The notes beneath the pieces are model-generated. The model was not told the DNA's origin and made no database searches. It saw only the letters and a program-made list of their open reading frames with translations. A program made the translations under genes and the position numbers. 64,000 nucleotides of DNA, taken from contig NZ_MPHJ01000002.1 of NCBI RefSeq assembly GCF_001957125.1, positions 62,001 to 126,000 of the forward strand, in the 5' to 3' direction. Source of the DNA: Shewanella sp. UCD-KL12. Lineage in GTDB: Bacteria; Pseudomonadota; Gammaproteobacteria; Enterobacterales; Shewanellaceae. Positions 55,885 through 64,000 of this stretch are shown here, in pieces (position 1 is the first letter of the stretch; each line of letters begins with the position of its first letter).

Positions 55885-56940
55885 GTGCATGAGAAGCTTT
55901 TGAGACTAAAAGTTATTCACTTGGTAGACGATAATAAACTTGGCGGTGTCAGCTTGGCGCTGCAAGGTCTACTTGGCTCAGAGCTTCAGCAAGATTTCGA
56001 TTTTGAGATCTGCCAAATTAACCTATCAAACTTCAAACAAAGGCGCTATAGCGCCGATATTATCTGTTTGCATGCTGCTACTTCTTGGCGAAAGCTACCC
56101 GCCTTAGTACTGCTTAGGCTGGCTAACTTAGGTACGCCGATTCTGTACCAAGAGCACCACTACTGTCAGGGCTTTGTGACTCATCAAGTCAAAACTCACA
56201 GGCGCTTTTACTTGATGCTAAAGCTAAGCTATTGCTTAATGAATCGAGTATTGGCTGTCTCTCAAGCACAACGTCAGTGGATGTTAAATAAGCGGCTCGC
56301 AAAGGCTGATAAAGTTTATTATGTCGGTCAGGCCAAGCCTCTTGAACTGTTTAGCGCTTTACCTACACCCACTTTAACTGAGCCGGTTGTTATTGGTGCT
56401 TATGGACGGTTTCACCAGCAAAAGGGGTTTGATCTCTTGTTAGAGGCGGTGGGGCAGATATCATGTGAAAATATTGAGTTGCGACTTGCTGGGGCTGGAG
56501 AGCTAGGCAAAGAGTTAATCGAGACTGCTAACGCACAGCCAAATAGGGACAAGATAGCGTTTGTCGGTGAGATTAACGACATCGCTGGTTTTTTAAAGCA
56601 GTGTCATATTGTGGTTATTCCTTCTCGCTGGGAGCCCTTTGGTTTGACTTGCCAGGAATCATTAGCTGCAGGAAAAGTGGTTATTGCGAGTAACGTTGAT
56701 GGCTTAACTGAGCAGATAGATGAGATAGCAACAGAGCGAAGCGGTGGCGCTGTTTTACTTGATGAGTTGAGTGTGACCTGTCTAGTAAAAGCACTCAGAT
56801 TGCAACTAGAGCTTGCACAAGTACACAAGTCATCATCCCAGGGCTATGGGCTTAAGCGCTGTGAAAGAGCAAAGGTGGAACTTGCTTGGCCAAGAATGTT
56901 GCAGAACTGGCGCAAGTTGCTGTACTCAGTCGTCGATTAA
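55885..56940 (+). CDS. Glycosyltransferase, family 4 type
   Basis: 351 residues if GTG at 55885 is used; a TTG at 55900 with GAGAAG upstream is the other option (the true N-terminus begins about LRLKVIHLVDDNKLGGVS). GT-B fold: N-terminal domain with GGVSLALQGLL, linker, C-terminal domain with GAYGRFHQQKGFDLLLEAVG, LRLAGAGELG and the nucleotide-sugar segment VVIPSRWEPFGLTCQESLAAGK, including the E-x7-E pattern. Acceptor and sugar unknown. Ends before a weak terminator at 56986. Confidence 0.85.
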   Translation: MHEKLLRLKVIHLVDDNKLGGVSLALQGLLGSELQQDFDFEICQINLSNFKQRRYSADIICLHAATSWRKLPALVLLRLANLGTPILYQEHHYCQGFVTHQVKTHRRFYLMLKLSYCLMNRVLAVSQAQRQWMLNKRLAKADKVYYVGQAKPLELFSALPTPTLTEPVVIGAYGRFHQQKGFDLLLEAVGQISCENIELRLAGAGELGKELIETANAQPNRDKIAFVGEINDIAGFLKQCHIVVIPSRWEPFGLTCQESLAAGKVVIASNVDGLTEQIDEIATERSGGAVLLDELSVTCLVKALRLQLELAQVHKSSSQGYGLKRCERAKVELAWPRMLQNWRKLLYSVVD

Positions 56941-56985
56941 TACTCCCTCAGAACAAAGAATAAATGCAAAAATACAGACATAAAA

Positions 56986-57006
56986 AAGGCTCCCAAAAGG
57001 AGCCTT
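56986..57006. terminator. Terminator-like hairpin
   Basis: AAGGCTCC-CAAAA-GGAGCCTT. The T run is better on the minus strand (TTTTTT after the stem), so it could stop transcription coming from dsbA through the mobile element, as well as weakly ending the glycosyltransferase gene. Confidence 0.7.
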
Positions 57007-57011
57007 AACTT

Positions 57012-57278
57012 ATACCAATCGGTATAAGAAAGTGATCTACTCAGAGTGTTTTTTTGGCAACTAATTCAAGGCGAATGGGTGATGGAATGGTTATTCCTTT
57101 GTGAAGCTATTCAACGAAGAAGTAGGCAGGCAAAAACACTCCTGAAAGGCGAGTTTTAGCGCTTCATATGCTGTGTTAACGAGCTAGAACGTAGAATAAC
57201 TATGCTCTTCACTCGTTGTCTTGCTTCTAAAGCGCTAAATTCTCGCTGAGATGATCACACCTTTATACCGATTGGTAT
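57012..57278. mobile_element. MITE-like element, copy 2 (267 bp), inverted relative to copy 1
   Basis: Ends ATACCAATCGGTATAA (57012-57027) and TTATACCGATTGGTAT (57263-57278) are perfect inverses. The interior reads as the reverse complement of copy 1 at 44581-44894, with scattered differences and without the 47-base segment. The end sequence differs from copy 1 by CGG for CAG at the same place in both termini, so the two ends have changed together. No gene within. It stands between the glycosyltransferase and dsbA. Confidence 0.8.
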
Positions 57279-57296
57279 TACTGTGTTAAGCAAAGC

Positions 57297-57956
57297 TTAC
57301 TTGCGCTCAACAGCTAAGTAGTTAATTAGGTCAATCAGTTCTCCAAGAGTACGAATTGAGCTCATATTGACTGCGTATTTGTCATTAACAACAAAGGCTG
57401 GAACACTTTGTACTTGGAACTGTCTTTGCTGTACACGCCAAAGATCGATTTTGTCGTTAACTGCTTTACTGTCTGCTATCGCATCGTACTTGCTGATGTC
57501 GAAACCATTGTCAGCGAAAACTTTTTTAATGTCATCGCGATTGTTTATTTCAGGCTCTTCATGTGCGCCATGGTCATGATCATGGTTGTGTCCATGAGCA
57601 CCTTCATCACCTTGAATTGCGGCAAACATGGCGTGAGTCATCTTATCGCCTGCATCTAGCTCTTGCATTACGGCTAGTGAGCGCATGACTTCAGTACCGA
57701 TGTCGCTGTTCATAAAGTCTACATGCTTACTATCAAAGGTGACCTGCTTGTTTAGGTTCGCTTTGATATCACCAAGGTACTGCTTTTCCATGTTGTAGCA
57801 GTTATGACAATAAAAAGAGAAAAACTCGGTGAGTTTTGGCTGAGCACTCGCCTTTTCTGCGATCTGAGTGAAGTGTTTACCCTCAACAAACTGTGCAGCA
57901 AAGCTACTTAGTGGGGCAACAGCTAAGGTTAATGCTAGTGCGATATGTTTAATCAA
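57297..57956 (-). CDS. dsbA: Thiol:disulfide interchange protein DsbA with CHNC site and His-rich insert
   Basis: 219 residues. Start is TTG at 57956, with GAGGA about eight bases upstream. Signal peptide (LALTLAVAPLSSFAA). Thioredoxin-fold with the redox site C50-H-N-C53 (FFSFYCHNCYNMEK); typical DsbA has CPHC. The helical insert includes a histidine-rich run, GAHGHNHDHDHGAHEE (about 118-135), which may bind zinc or copper. cis-Pro is in QSVPAFVVND. It introduces disulfides into periplasmic proteins. The altered dipeptide should change the redox potential. Confidence 0.88.
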   Translation of the reverse strand: MIKHIALALTLAVAPLSSFAAQFVEGKHFTQIAEKASAQPKLTEFFSFYCHNCYNMEKQYLGDIKANLNKQVTFDSKHVDFMNSDIGTEVMRSLAVMQELDAGDKMTHAMFAAIQGDEGAHGHNHDHDHGAHEEPEINNRDDIKKVFADNGFDISKYDAIADSKAVNDKIDLWRVQQRQFQVQSVPAFVVNDKYAVNMSSIRTLGELIDLINYLAVERK

Positions 57957-58153
57957 TTCTATGTCCTCAACAGTGACAGGCTAAAATGGTTCATAAAAGA
58001 GGTGATAATAAGTTAGAAAAGCGATATCTACCACTCAATACGCCATACGGTGCCTAATAAATTCAGCATAAAAGCTAATGCTTAATTATGACTTAATTGA
58101 CCACAAGCTTCAGTGTTTCTTATGTGATCTATGTATGAATTTAGAGGGATATT

Positions 58154-58849
58154 TCAGCGCTTCTCGCGCAAAGTTTGCCAAGCCTCACAAACTTTACGAA
58201 ATTGAGCTGCATCGCCGTTTGGTCTGTCTGGGTGCCATTGTAGTGCTAGTTTTCGCCATTGTCTGCGGATCTGCTTGTCGCTAGCATTACTATCGAGTTC
58301 AAATACGGATAACGCTTGATGGCTGTGCATCAGGTTTGGACTTGTGCCGATATAATCCTCATATCGACTCCAGAAAGACTCAAGCATCTCTTGAATGATG
58401 TTGGGACAGGTGTCGTAGTTTAGCCAATTAAGGTAATACTCTCTTAGCGCATCATCTTCTCGTAAACTGCTGTCTAGATTTGTTGGAATAATCTTAAAGA
58501 TTTGAATTTCCATCGCTTTAACTTGTAGCCATAACTCAGGCAGCAGTATCTCTTGCAACTCAAATAGCGCGTTCATCAGGAGAAAGTTGGTTTTAAATAA
58601 GGCTTTTTGTTGATCCGTATCGAGATCATGCATCAAACCCCTAGACTGAAGTTCTGCGGCTAGATGGTGCACTTTCCAGCTTTGGTTTGATGTTTGCAGT
58701 AGGCTGAGAAGAGGCCAGATGAGCGGGTTATCTCCTTTTATATCGGTAAGATGTGCATCATCAGTTGAGCTTGAAGTAGCTGAGATCGCGGGTGTATTTT
58801 TGGAAAATAGCATAAGTAAATTCATCCTGAATTGGCGATCCTGCAGCAT
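58154..58849 (-). CDS. DnaJ-domain protein (DNAJ-related N-terminus)
   Basis: 231 residues at most; ATGs at 58849, 58825 and nearby compete. The C-terminal 55 residues are a J domain with the HPD tripeptide (WRKLALQWHPDRPNGD). The N-terminal 150 residues match DNAJ_related-type proteins (LIWPLLSLLQTSNQSWKVHH, FLLMNALFELQEILLPE). J domains stimulate DnaK ATPase; here the client is unknown. Single gene, lying upstream of dsbA on the same strand but 200 bases away. Confidence 0.82.
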   Translation of the reverse strand: MLQDRQFRMNLLMLFSKNTPAISATSSSTDDAHLTDIKGDNPLIWPLLSLLQTSNQSWKVHHLAAELQSRGLMHDLDTDQQKALFKTNFLLMNALFELQEILLPELWLQVKAMEIQIFKIIPTNLDSSLREDDALREYYLNWLNYDTCPNIIQEMLESFWSRYEDYIGTSPNLMHSHQALSVFELDSNASDKQIRRQWRKLALQWHPDRPNGDAAQFRKVCEAWQTLREKR

Positions 58850-59197
58850 AAATATGCCAGGCTAGTTCACTAAGACTATGTCATAACTAAAATAGATTAC
58901 AAGCCTACTGCTTTTGAGCTTTAATCAACTCCAAAGGGGAATTATCCATTTGATTTTTTCAGAGTTAAAGCTAGTCTAAGGTAAGGTGTTTTCAATGTTA
59001 CCTATTGCTTAGTATCTTATTTTATTTATGTTTTCATTTGTCTAATGCTTTGTTGAGCTGCTCGTCAAAGAGGTTGCTACCCGTTTAAAAACTACAATGA
59101 TGATTATGAACACGATTAATAAATGGATTATTGACTCAGTGCTTCCTACCTCCCCCAGCCTATTCTCTATATCTACATTGAGAAGAGAAAATTGATC
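58850..59197. other. Gene-free stretch between the J-domain gene and the first cyclase
   Basis: About 350 AT-rich bases in a divergent gap. A 29-codon frame at 59106-59195 that ends just before the cyclase start has no ribosome site and is not called. Nothing else seen. Confidence 0.4.
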
Positions 59198-60832
59198 ATG
59201 CGACCATTTAATATTTTCTCTAACTATATTCTTTTATGTTCTATCCTGCTGGGGACCGCAATTTCTGCTGGAGTCGGCTATACCTTCTACCAAAATGAGG
59301 TGTTAGCGATAGAGGCTGACTTTAAAAGGGATGTTGATGATAAAACGACTGCATTGGAGCGTGAGTTACTTATCAATTTAGAGGTGCTTTATGCTGTTAA
59401 AGGGCTTTTTGATAGCTCTGATAGCGTCTCTGCGGATGAGTTTGCTAATTTAGGCAGTAGCTTTCTTGTTCGGCACCCCAATATTCAAGCATTAGAGTGG
59501 ATACCTAGGGTCAGTAGAGAAGAAAGAGCAGGCATGGAGGAGGCGCACCGACAGAATCATCCCGACTTTGAATTTACCGAGCGGGAGTTCCAGGGGAGCA
59601 TGATTCGAGCTGCTGAACGTAGCGAGTACTTTCCTGTTTATTATGTAGAACCTATAGAGGGGAATGAAGTTGCTTTTGGTTTTGATCTCGCTTCGAACTC
59701 AAGAAGAGACAAAATACTTAAAAAATCTAGAGATTTAGACCTCGCTCTTGCGACTGCGAGTATCACATTAGTGCAAGAGGTTTCTAATCAAAAGGGGTTC
59801 CTTATGTTTATGCCTCTTTTTAATGGTGAGCCGAATACGTTAATTAAGCGCAGGGAGAAGTTGAGAGGCTTTGTGCTTGGGGTATATCGGATTAGTGATA
59901 TGTTTGAAACAGCGATTAAGTATACCGGTGCTCAAGGTATTAATTTAAAGCTGGTGGACAATACGGGGGTGTCCGCTGAACGGCTTTATAGTAATTACTC
60001 AGAAGATCAGCTTCAGGATAAAACACAACAGCGACTCACCTATAGCAAACCCTTAGTTAGATTTGGTGGTCGTCAGTGGACATTAGTTGCTAGTCCGACC
60101 CTTGGCTATATTGCAGAGAGGAGAAGCTTACTTCCCTTTATTATTACGGCTTTCGGGGTGTTATTTGTACTATTAGGTGGCGCTTATACTTTTGCCGTTA
60201 TTAGGCGGACATCCTTGATTAAAGTCGAGGTTGAAGAGCGGACTCAAGACCTTATTGAAGCTAAGCTTGAGCTCGAGGTGTTATCTCATACGGACAGCTT
60301 GACTAAAGTTGCTAATAGACGAAAATTCGATGAGCAGTTTGAAAAAGAGTGGTATCGAGCCATTCGCAGTAAAGGCTCTCTGTCACTGATTATGATAGAT
60401 ATCGATAACTTTAAATTATTTAATGATCATTATGGTCATCTTGCCGGTGATCAGTGTTTAAAGGATGTATCTAAGGCGCTCAAGCACACACTTAGCCGCA
60501 ATACTGATTTGGTTGCCCGCTACGGGGGAGAGGAGTTTGTCATACTGCTTCCTAACACTAATGAGCCACACCTGTTGGCTGATAAGTGCCGTAATAATAT
60601 CGAAAAGTTGCATATTCCTCATGCTCCTTCCGATGTATCTGAGTATGTGACCATTAGCTTAGGAATTGTCACTAAGGTTCCGACACAAAACTGCGATCCT
60701 GACTCATTTACAGATAAAGCGGATCAGCTGCTTTATAAAGCCAAAGAGTTAGGCAAGAATAGAGTGTGTATTGATGATGCTTTGCTTGTTAAGAAAGGGG
60801 ACGTTATCGATTTTAAAGCACCTGTTAACTGA
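59198..60832 (+). CDS. CHASE-GGDEF diguanylate cyclase, first paralogue
   Basis: 544 residues from ATG at 59198. A membrane helix near 8-28, a periplasmic CHASE domain (about 40-290: FLVRHPNIQALEWIPRV, YFPVYYVEPIEGNE, FLMFMPLF, YIAERR), a second helix near 320, a short coiled coil, then GGDEF. The site is G-G-E-E-F near 443-447, preceded at five residues by the product-inhibition motif RNTD. It should synthesise c-di-GMP in response to an external ligand. Paralogue of 61252-62928, with no other gene between. Confidence 0.93.
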   Translation: MRPFNIFSNYILLCSILLGTAISAGVGYTFYQNEVLAIEADFKRDVDDKTTALERELLINLEVLYAVKGLFDSSDSVSADEFANLGSSFLVRHPNIQALEWIPRVSREERAGMEEAHRQNHPDFEFTEREFQGSMIRAAERSEYFPVYYVEPIEGNEVAFGFDLASNSRRDKILKKSRDLDLALATASITLVQEVSNQKGFLMFMPLFNGEPNTLIKRREKLRGFVLGVYRISDMFETAIKYTGAQGINLKLVDNTGVSAERLYSNYSEDQLQDKTQQRLTYSKPLVRFGGRQWTLVASPTLGYIAERRSLLPFIITAFGVLFVLLGGAYTFAVIRRTSLIKVEVEERTQDLIEAKLELEVLSHTDSLTKVANRRKFDEQFEKEWYRAIRSKGSLSLIMIDIDNFKLFNDHYGHLAGDQCLKDVSKALKHTLSRNTDLVARYGGEEFVILLPNTNEPHLLADKCRNNIEKLHIPHAPSDVSEYVTISLGIVTKVPTQNCDPDSFTDKADQLLYKAKELGKNRVCIDDALLVKKGDVIDFKAPVN

Positions 60833-61251
60833 TGCAAATGCACTTCATTTTGTCACCTCATAAGAGTGTTGCTTTTGCTTCCTCTAGTTTGCCTATTTAG
60901 CTATTTTTATTCACTAATTAATCTCGTAACTTTTTCCTTAGTTATCTCCTTTAGCTCATCTTTACTTTTGTAACGAGTTGCTGACTTTATGTTGGGTTTG
61001 TGGTTAACTTTTACCTTGTTTGTTAGTCATGTCTATATGCGAACAGGTAATGATAAGGTTACTGTAAAATACACTTTTAAATTGCAGGGCTTACTTTATC
61101 CATATTGTGTTTTCACTCGCTGGCTCCGCTAGTGCATGAGCCCTCGATTGTTGGATTGCATTTTTGCCTAGGGTGATGACACTTTAGTTACCGCTTAATT
61201 TGATATGTCTTGATATAGCTAACTTGTGTTCTTTTTGTCTGAGTCTTGATT
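60833..61251. other. Gene-free stretch between the two cyclases
   Basis: About 420 AT-rich bases. No terminator, frame or repeat seen that I can support; presumably the promoter of the second cyclase. Confidence 0.4.
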
Positions 61252-62928
61252 ATGAATATTTTTTCAAAATACATTATCTTTTTTGCCATTTTAGTTGGCT
61301 TTACGCTTTCTATTTATGTGGGTAAGAGCTTTTATGACAAAGAGACAAAGGCGATTGAGCAAGATTTTAGAAAAGATGTGGACGATAAGGTTGCAGCAGT
61401 TGAAAGAGAGATCTTACTTAACATTGAGGTTTTGCACGCACTTAAAGGGTTATACAACAGCTCGGATGATGTGACTTCACAAGAGTTTCATCGTATTGCT
61501 CAGAGCTTTCTTGTCAGGCATCAAGACATCCAAGCACTTGAGTGGGCGCCTAAAGTTGAGTCTAATGACAGAGCTAGCTTTGAGCAAGTTAGGCGTTTAG
61601 AGTTCGCTGAGTTCGAGGTCACTGAACAGAGCGAAAGTGGCATGTTGTCAGCTAAACACAGAGAGAGCTATTTTCCAGTCTCCTACATTGAGCCTTATGT
61701 CGGCAATGAGATGGCGCTAGGCTATGATCAGGCATCCAGTTTACAGCAACGCGCTACCATGGAGCGTGCTAGAGACTTTGATAAACCAATAGCAACCTCT
61801 GGTGTATCTTTACTGCAATATAGCTCGGAGCAAAAAGGCTTTCTTATCTTCCTACCTATCTATGATGGGGAGCCAACAACTTTGCTTAAGCGACGAGAGA
61901 GAATTCGTGGTTATGTCATTGGTGTGTATCGAATTGGTGATATGTTCGATAGTGCTATTAAGCGTACCTCTGCACATGGGATCTATTATTCATTAGAAGA
62001 TATCTCTCTTTATAAAGCGTATAGCCAAGGTGCTGAGTTAAACCTTACTCCAGAGGCAAAGAACGTAAATACACTTTATTCAAACTTCCCTAGTGAACAG
62101 ATGCTAAGTCCATCGCAATTAGCCTTCTCTTATACTAAACATCTTAGATCTTTTAGTGGTAGGCATTGGTCTCTCGTTGCTACGCCCAGTTTAGGCTATA
62201 TCGCAGAGCGTAGAGGCCAGCTTCCCTACACAATCGTCATATTCGGTGGCCTCTTTGTCCTGTTAGGCGCACTTTATGTCTATGCTATTTTACGACGTGC
62301 TGAATTTGTTGAGCGAGAGGTAAAGCAAAGAACCGCAGATCTTAATGAGGCAAAGCGTCAATTAGAGCTGATATCGCAAACTGATAGTCTGACTAAAATC
62401 CCAAATCGACGTTGTTTCGATGATACCGTCCAAGAGCAGTGGCAAATAGCAATCAGGGATAAAACTCGCATAGGACTAATGATGATCGACATCGATCATT
62501 TTAAACTCTATAACGATACCTATGGGCACCTAGCGGGCGATCAATGTTTACGAGAGGTGGCGCAAGCGCTAAGTCAGACGCTTAACAGAGATTCAGATCT
62601 TGTGGCTAGGTATGGGGGAGAGGAGTTTGTCATTATTCTTCCCCACACTAGGGATTGCAATTCACCCGCTAAACGTTGTCAGTATAATATTGAACGCCTC
62701 GAGCTCCCACATGAGACCTCAATGACCAGTGGTTTTGTTACAGTAAGTATTGGTGTGGTCAGCACAATTCCAGATAAAGACTCAGATCTACTCGATTTTA
62801 TCGCTCAGGCAGATACGGCTTTATACAAAGCTAAAAATGCTGGGAGAAATAGAGTGGCTGTGTATGATGATAAAGAGAGAGACAATTCAAGCCCGACGTC
62901 ACAAGAAACATCAGCGGTAGTTTTATAA
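61252..62928 (+). CDS. CHASE-GGDEF diguanylate cyclase, second paralogue
   Basis: 558 residues from ATG at 61252. Same plan as the gene at 59198-60832: helix, CHASE domain (FLVRHQDIQALEWAPKV, YFPVSYIEPYVGNE, FLIFLPIY), helix, GGDEF with active site RYGGEEF and RDSD inhibition site. A short extra loop (SLEDISLYKAYSQGAELNL) in the CHASE domain is absent from the first copy, so ligand preference may differ. The C-terminal tail is Ser/Thr-rich. Both sites are intact. Confidence 0.93.
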   Translation: MNIFSKYIIFFAILVGFTLSIYVGKSFYDKETKAIEQDFRKDVDDKVAAVEREILLNIEVLHALKGLYNSSDDVTSQEFHRIAQSFLVRHQDIQALEWAPKVESNDRASFEQVRRLEFAEFEVTEQSESGMLSAKHRESYFPVSYIEPYVGNEMALGYDQASSLQQRATMERARDFDKPIATSGVSLLQYSSEQKGFLIFLPIYDGEPTTLLKRRERIRGYVIGVYRIGDMFDSAIKRTSAHGIYYSLEDISLYKAYSQGAELNLTPEAKNVNTLYSNFPSEQMLSPSQLAFSYTKHLRSFSGRHWSLVATPSLGYIAERRGQLPYTIVIFGGLFVLLGALYVYAILRRAEFVEREVKQRTADLNEAKRQLELISQTDSLTKIPNRRCFDDTVQEQWQIAIRDKTRIGLMMIDIDHFKLYNDTYGHLAGDQCLREVAQALSQTLNRDSDLVARYGGEEFVIILPHTRDCNSPAKRCQYNIERLELPHETSMTSGFVTVSIGVVSTIPDKDSDLLDFIAQADTALYKAKNAGRNRVAVYDDKERDNSSPTSQETSAVVL

Positions 62929-63029
62929 TGGTTAGGGACCGTTGTTACGCTTATATACATCATCAGCTACCCTTTGAATTCGATTCGGTATAACCTGATA
63001 ATTAATACTCGCGATTATTAGGTTCTCTA

Positions 63030-64000
63030 TTGTCATCCATCTCTACAGGTAGACATGACCATTTAAGGTTGGCTACTTTCAACCTATTTAACTTCATCGA
63101 GCCACCAAACGCTTACTATGAGTTTGAAAATATTTATACTAAGGAGCAGTGGCTGAAAAAATTGGATTGGATCTCGAAATACCTATATGAGCATCAACCA
63201 GATGTGATTGGTTTTCAAGAGGTCTTTAGTACCGATGCATTGAAGCAGCTCTGCCAACAGTGTGGTTTAGTGCACTTTGCTGTATTAGATACGCCCGATG
63301 TTGCTGATGACTTTATCTATAGTAAACCTGTCGTCGCACTCGCTTCCCGCTTCCCTATTCTAGATGCATGCTCTGTTGCTGCGGATCGTAAAATGATCGC
63401 AATGATGGGACTGGATGAAGATTTTGACTTTAGTAGAAAACCATTACGGGCCACCATTGAAGTCCCTAAGATAGGTGCCACAGATTGTTATGTTGTTCAC
63501 TTTAAATCTAAACGGCCACTCTTTGAGCCTAATGAACTTAGCAAGCAAGAGGCTGATCAACTCTCTGTAAGTCCACAAAAGGTGAGGCCGCACAGTTATA
63601 ATGCAAGTATTGGGCATCAACTTGCTGTGGAGGCGCTTGGTCAATGGGGCTCAAGTATTCAGCGAGGAAGTGAAGCCGCTTTACTTCGCTACGCTATGGT
63701 TGAGAGACGGATCCTGAGTCAAAATCCCATGATCTTAATGGGTGACTTTAATGATAGTTTAAGTGATGGCGTATTAGCCGCTCTAACTGCAGTGGACACA
63801 AGGGTAAAACCTGATTACGGTCTAACTGCTGGGAGCAAGGGGGCCAATGAGCTATTTGGTCAATATCGATTGCAAGATGCTTATGAGCTGTATCAGTCTT
63901 CTCAATATGCTTTGTCTGCACAAGCTAGAGTGGCAACTCATTATTATTTCGCTAAGGGCTCAGTACTCGATTATATCTTGCTTTCAAATGAGTTTGACCC
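63030..64000 (+). CDS. Endonuclease/exonuclease/phosphatase family protein, 3' end outside the window
   Basis: An open frame runs to the window edge. TTG at 63030 is the likely start, with AGG eight bases before it and no ATG in frame nearby. The protein begins with a short leader followed by LRLATFNLFNFIEPP, the first strand and catalytic Asn of the EEP fold. YEHQPDVIGFQEVF holds the metal-binding Glu. MILMGDFNDSL supplies the Asp-Phe-Asn motif, and VLDYILLSNEFD is close to the catalytic Asp-His end. Substrate (nucleic acid or lipid) unknown. Confidence 0.85.
   Translation, partial: MSSISTGRHDHLRLATFNLFNFIEPPNAYYEFENIYTKEQWLKKLDWISKYLYEHQPDVIGFQEVFSTDALKQLCQQCGLVHFAVLDTPDVADDFIYSKPVVALASRFPILDACSVAADRKMIAMMGLDEDFDFSRKPLRATIEVPKIGATDCYVVHFKSKRPLFEPNELSKQEADQLSVSPQKVRPHSYNASIGHQLAVEALGQWGSSIQRGSEAALLRYAMVERRILSQNPMILMGDFNDSLSDGVLAALTAVDTRVKPDYGLTAGSKGANELFGQYRLQDAYELYQSSQYALSAQARVATHYYFAKGSVLDYILLSNEFD

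Noticed and set aside
59106..59195. A 29-codon frame just before the first cyclase
   Set aside because: No ribosome site, no conservation evidence; probably chance in an AT-rich leader.

Overview
The window reads as a chromosomal segment of a marine gammaproteobacterium of the Shewanella type. The cysJ-cysI-cysH proteins, the NorR/quinol nitric oxide reductase pair, HemG, the imelysin/di-heme lipoprotein pair, the bacterial RIO kinase and the DUF3010 protein all look Shewanella-like. Base composition is moderately AT-rich throughout. This assignment comes from recognising protein families; no search was run. I saw no tRNA, rRNA, prophage, CRISPR array or complete transposase gene.

Layout. 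1-2533 (minus strand): two pairs, each a membrane protein followed by a small exported protein. 2725-6900: a very large calcium-binding-repeat lipoprotein. 6980-18116 (minus): a Tad/Flp pilus locus with two Flp pilins, RcpC/CpaB, the RcpA/CpaC secretin, an ATPase with a fused FHA domain, TadB, TadC, a TadD-like TPR lipoprotein and several TadE/G-like pseudopilins. 18117-20005: flp regulatory region, a frameshifted exported gene, a decayed third flp gene and a CsgD/VpsT-like LuxR-family regulator. 20449-23516: a pair of M16 peptidase-like proteins. 23616-27800: norR and norB with sigma54 and NorR sites. 27969-34309: LpxL, a HELGH metallopeptidase-like protein, a TetR regulator, a zinc-ribbon rhomboid and a MipA/OmpV-type outer membrane protein. 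34670-39045: the cysJIH sulfite/PAPS reduction operon. 39046-39735: a long gap with a candidate structured RNA. 39736-49637: housekeeping and unknown genes, including a RIO kinase, an exported peroxiredoxin, CobA and an MFS transporter. 49896-54343: a Fur-type site, a porin, imelysin and a di-heme oxidoreductase, probably an iron acquisition set. 54437-54607: a 52-bp tandem hairpin repeat. 54760-58849: HemG, a cytochrome b561-like protein, a glycosyltransferase, DsbA and a J-domain protein. 59198-62928: two paralogous CHASE-GGDEF cyclases. 63030-64000: a truncated endonuclease/exonuclease/phosphatase gene.

How the parts fit. Tad genes overlap by a few bases from rcpC to the tadE-like gene and probably form one long transcript behind the flp promoter. 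The regulator at 19373-20005 lies just upstream of two copies of the same promoter design. Each copy has two palindromic 14-bp sites about three helical turns apart, next to a matching -35/-10. I infer that this regulator controls the pilus. CobA makes the siroheme precursor that CysI needs. HemG, imelysin and the di-heme protein share an iron/heme theme. LpxL and the MipA/PagL-like protein both concern the outer membrane.

The strongest candidates for something undescribed are: (i) the duplicated flp promoter with paired operators and a decaying third pilin; (ii) a candidate structured RNA with a pseudoknot at 39342-39500; (iii) two copies of a MITE-like element with 16-bp terminal inverted repeats, one of which supplies the C-terminus of a degenerate S41 protease; and (iv) the 52-bp hairpin tandem array.
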